Positions 5,703-6,929 of a stretch of 6,929 nt of DNA are shown piece after piece. A program made the position numbers and the translations under genes. Location of the stretch: contig JAGSYM010000054.1 of NCBI GenBank assembly GCA_018262395.1, positions 1 to 6,929 of the forward strand, read 5' to 3'. Position 1 is the first letter of the stretch. Each line of letters starts with the position of its first letter. This stretch comes from Nitrospirota bacterium (lineage in GTDB: Bacteria; Nitrospirota; Thermodesulfovibrionia; Thermodesulfovibrionales; SM23-35). The notes under the pieces were generated by a model. The model made no database searches. It had not been told where the DNA came from and saw only the letters and a list, made by a program, of their open reading frames with translations.

Positions 5703-6581
5703 TTATCGTACACCTGTCAAAACCCGCATTGCATCATAATCCTTATCATTTGATTTTTGAAATCCACCGATACCGGCTTCGTATAGTATTTTTGCATGTT
5801 CAAGATTCCTTTTGTTGAGATTGCATAATGCTTGATAGAGCTTGAATACCATATCGCTATTTATGTCTTTACGGGCAGCAAACACTCTCGTCGAAACTAA
5901 TTGGGTTTCAGCAATAACACGAAGCTGTTTGGCATTTATGCCGAGTTCCTGATATTCTTCAAAATTGCCCTTAAAAAGATGGTCGCATACCACACCTGCA
6001 TCAACCGTTTTAAGATACACATTAAAGGCTATATCTTCACAAGACACGCCGTTGGAATAAGCCTTTAAATCCCTTTCGATGTCGATGCCATTTTCTTCAA
6101 ACAGCACTCTTGCTGCAGTCCATTTGCGAGCCGAAAACTCAGCCCCAAACATTACTCTTTTTCCTTGTAATTCTTCCAGCTTGCTTATGGAACTGTCGTT
6201 CCTCACAATGACCACTCCAGCATATGCGTTTGTCCCATCAGGGTTCAAAGCCCTCAGCAGGGCACCCCTGTTGAACGAGTTTGCAAATTGCACGTACACA
6301 TTCGCGCCCTGAAAAGCGAATGCAATATCTTTATTTTTAACCGCCCTCTCAAATTCTGCAAGGTCACCTGGAATAAGCATCTTGATATCAAATCCGGTCA
6401 TCTCTTGCAGATAGGTGACCAACGGATGGAATTTTTTAAAAGTAATCGCTATGCTATCACAAGGGAGAATTGCGATGGTAATACCTTCCTTCCCTTCACC
6501 AGCATGGCAGGTAAAAACCAGTACACACAAAAAAATGGGCATTATAATCAAGCTTCGTTTGATTAACCTACTAACCATCAT
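5703..6581 (-). CDS. PhnD-like periplasmic binding protein, probable sensory partner of the adjacent kinase
   Basis: This 292-residue exported protein belongs to the phosphate/phosphonate-binding (PhnD-like) family. Residues 1-27 are a Sec signal peptide (basic start, hydrophobic core, likely cut after CHA). The mature part begins KEGITIAILPCDS and includes FHPLVTYLQEMTGFDIK, DIAFAFQGANVYVQFA and GKRVMFGAEFSARKW, all in family order. The STSG ligand loop of true phosphonate binders is replaced by FSARK, so the ligand probably differs. Mature cysteines are at 41, 181, 199 and 253. No ABC permease or ATPase gene lies nearby, whereas a kinase follows 30 bases on, so a sensory rather than transport role is inferred, as in AioX or TorT. 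The start has an AAGGAT site 8 bases upstream; ATG 6578 is an alternative. Confidence 0.85.
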   Translation of the reverse strand: MMVSRLIKRSLIIMPIFLCVLVFTCHAGEGKEGITIAILPCDSIAITFKKFHPLVTYLQEMTGFDIKMLIPGDLAEFERAVKNKDIAFAFQGANVYVQFANSFNRGALLRALNPDGTNAYAGVVIVRNDSSISKLEELQGKRVMFGAEFSARKWTAARVLFEENGIDIERDLKAYSNGVSCEDIAFNVYLKTVDAGVVCDHLFKGNFEEYQELGINAKQLRVIAETQLVSTRVFAARKDINSDMVFKLYQALCNLNKRNLEHAKILYEAGIGGFQKSNDKDYDAMRVLTGVR

Positions 6582-6755
6582 ATGTGCCGATCCTTTTTCC
6601 CCGGTTCATCACAGTCGCTTGCTTGTATCCTTTCTGCCATCTTTTTACGTTGCCAGTAGATACATTCTGGTTTCTGATAGGCGACGGACTCATATGTACC
6701 CTATACCACATTTGATCCTCAATTAAGTAGTTTTTATTGTCATAGAAAAAGGAGT
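6582..6755 (-). other. Upstream region of the sensory operon
   Basis: This 174-base stretch precedes the binding-protein gene. It contains a 62-codon minus-strand frame (6571-6759) with no ribosome site and no family I recognise. That frame overlaps the next gene by 11 bases and begins in an ATGA overlap with the stop of the edge frame. A weak TTGAGG...TACATA promoter match can be seen around 6690-6720 but is not convincing. I read this as probable 5' leader and promoter space. Confidence 0.35.
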
Positions 6756-6929
6756 TCATTCGTTGGTCGTCAGTGGGGTACGTACATCCTTATCATAAAG
6801 CCCTTTCTGCACAGTCCCATTTACCCGTCTATCGAGGCCGGTGAAATTGAAGGCGCGGTCGGCACCCCGGCGCTGGCTGTTCTCGGGGCCCGTGAGTACG
6901 GCACGAACACGATTATCCCTCCACGCCAC
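6756..6929 (-). CDS. Possible C-terminal end of an unidentified gene, cut by the window edge
   Basis: On the minus strand a frame is open from the window edge for 57 codons to a TGA at 6756-6758. The readable tail includes RAFNFTGLDRRVNGT and DKDVRTPLTTNE. The stretch is richer in GC than the neighbouring gap, as expected of coding DNA. The frame is Arg-rich (about 10 of 57), and the exactly antisense plus-strand frame (ending EYGTNTIIPPRH) is equally open and protein-like but has no start codon. Strand and identity are therefore unsure. A gene remnant is also possible. Confidence 0.3.
   Translation of the reverse strand: MAWRDNRVRAVLTGPENSQRRGADRAFNFTGLDRRVNGTVQKGLYDKDVRTPLTTNE

Noticed and set aside
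6819..6929. A plus-strand gene running off the right edge (frame ending in EYGTNTIIPPRH)
   Set aside because: The frame is open and protein-like, but no standard start codon lies in it after the upstream AT-rich region; the GGAG at 6751-6754 is not followed by a start in that frame. Kept only as an alternative to the minus-strand edge frame.
1..6929. CRISPR arrays, insertion sequences, tRNA or rRNA genes
   Set aside because: No spaced direct repeats, transposase motifs, terminal repeats, cloverleaf folds or ribosomal RNA signatures were found on either strand.

Overview
The window reads almost entirely on the minus strand and looks like chromosomal DNA of an anaerobic, selenocysteine-using bacterium of moderate GC. 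A Desulfobacterota/deltaproteobacterial or Nitrospirota-type host would fit, but that is inferred from gene content only. Two functional blocks are present: a respiratory formate dehydrogenase block on the left (about 1-2850) and a sensory block on the right (about 3200-6580).

Formate dehydrogenase block: the left end holds the N-terminal 565 codons of a Tat-exported, molybdenum/tungsten, selenocysteine formate dehydrogenase large subunit of the FdnG type, cut by the window edge. An in-frame UGA at 1129-1131 lies where the FdnG selenocysteine is expected and is followed by a good bacterial SECIS-like hairpin. Upstream, in the same direction, is fdhE, the zinc-ribbon accessory factor for this enzyme. 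The 206 bases between fdhE and the dehydrogenase hold a compact three-helix RNA whose closing stem shares bases with a terminator-like hairpin. This is the layout of a riboswitch, and from memory it resembles the Moco/Tuco (molybdenum or tungsten cofactor) RNA family.

Sensory block: three co-directional genes in the order PhnD-like periplasmic binding protein, membrane histidine kinase (periplasmic sensor, HAMP, PAS, HisKA_3, HATPase), NarL/LuxR-type response regulator. The last two are 6 bases apart. The order recalls the AioX-AioS-AioR and TorT-TorS-TorR systems that control other molybdoenzymes.

Link between the blocks: the 357-base gap between the regulator gene and fdhE carries four exact copies of TACCTAT, which fits the NarL heptamer TACYYMT. 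Two of them form a 10-bp inverted repeat just upstream of a good sigma70-like promoter reading toward fdhE. The gap also holds an intrinsic terminator placed unusually just 5' of fdhE. The working model is that an extracytoplasmic ligand, sensed by the PhnD-like protein and the kinase, activates the regulator. The regulator acts on the fdhE/formate dehydrogenase unit, and a cofactor-sensing leader then gates the dehydrogenase itself. The right edge (about 6756-6929) carries an open frame that may be the tail of another gene; its identity is unknown.
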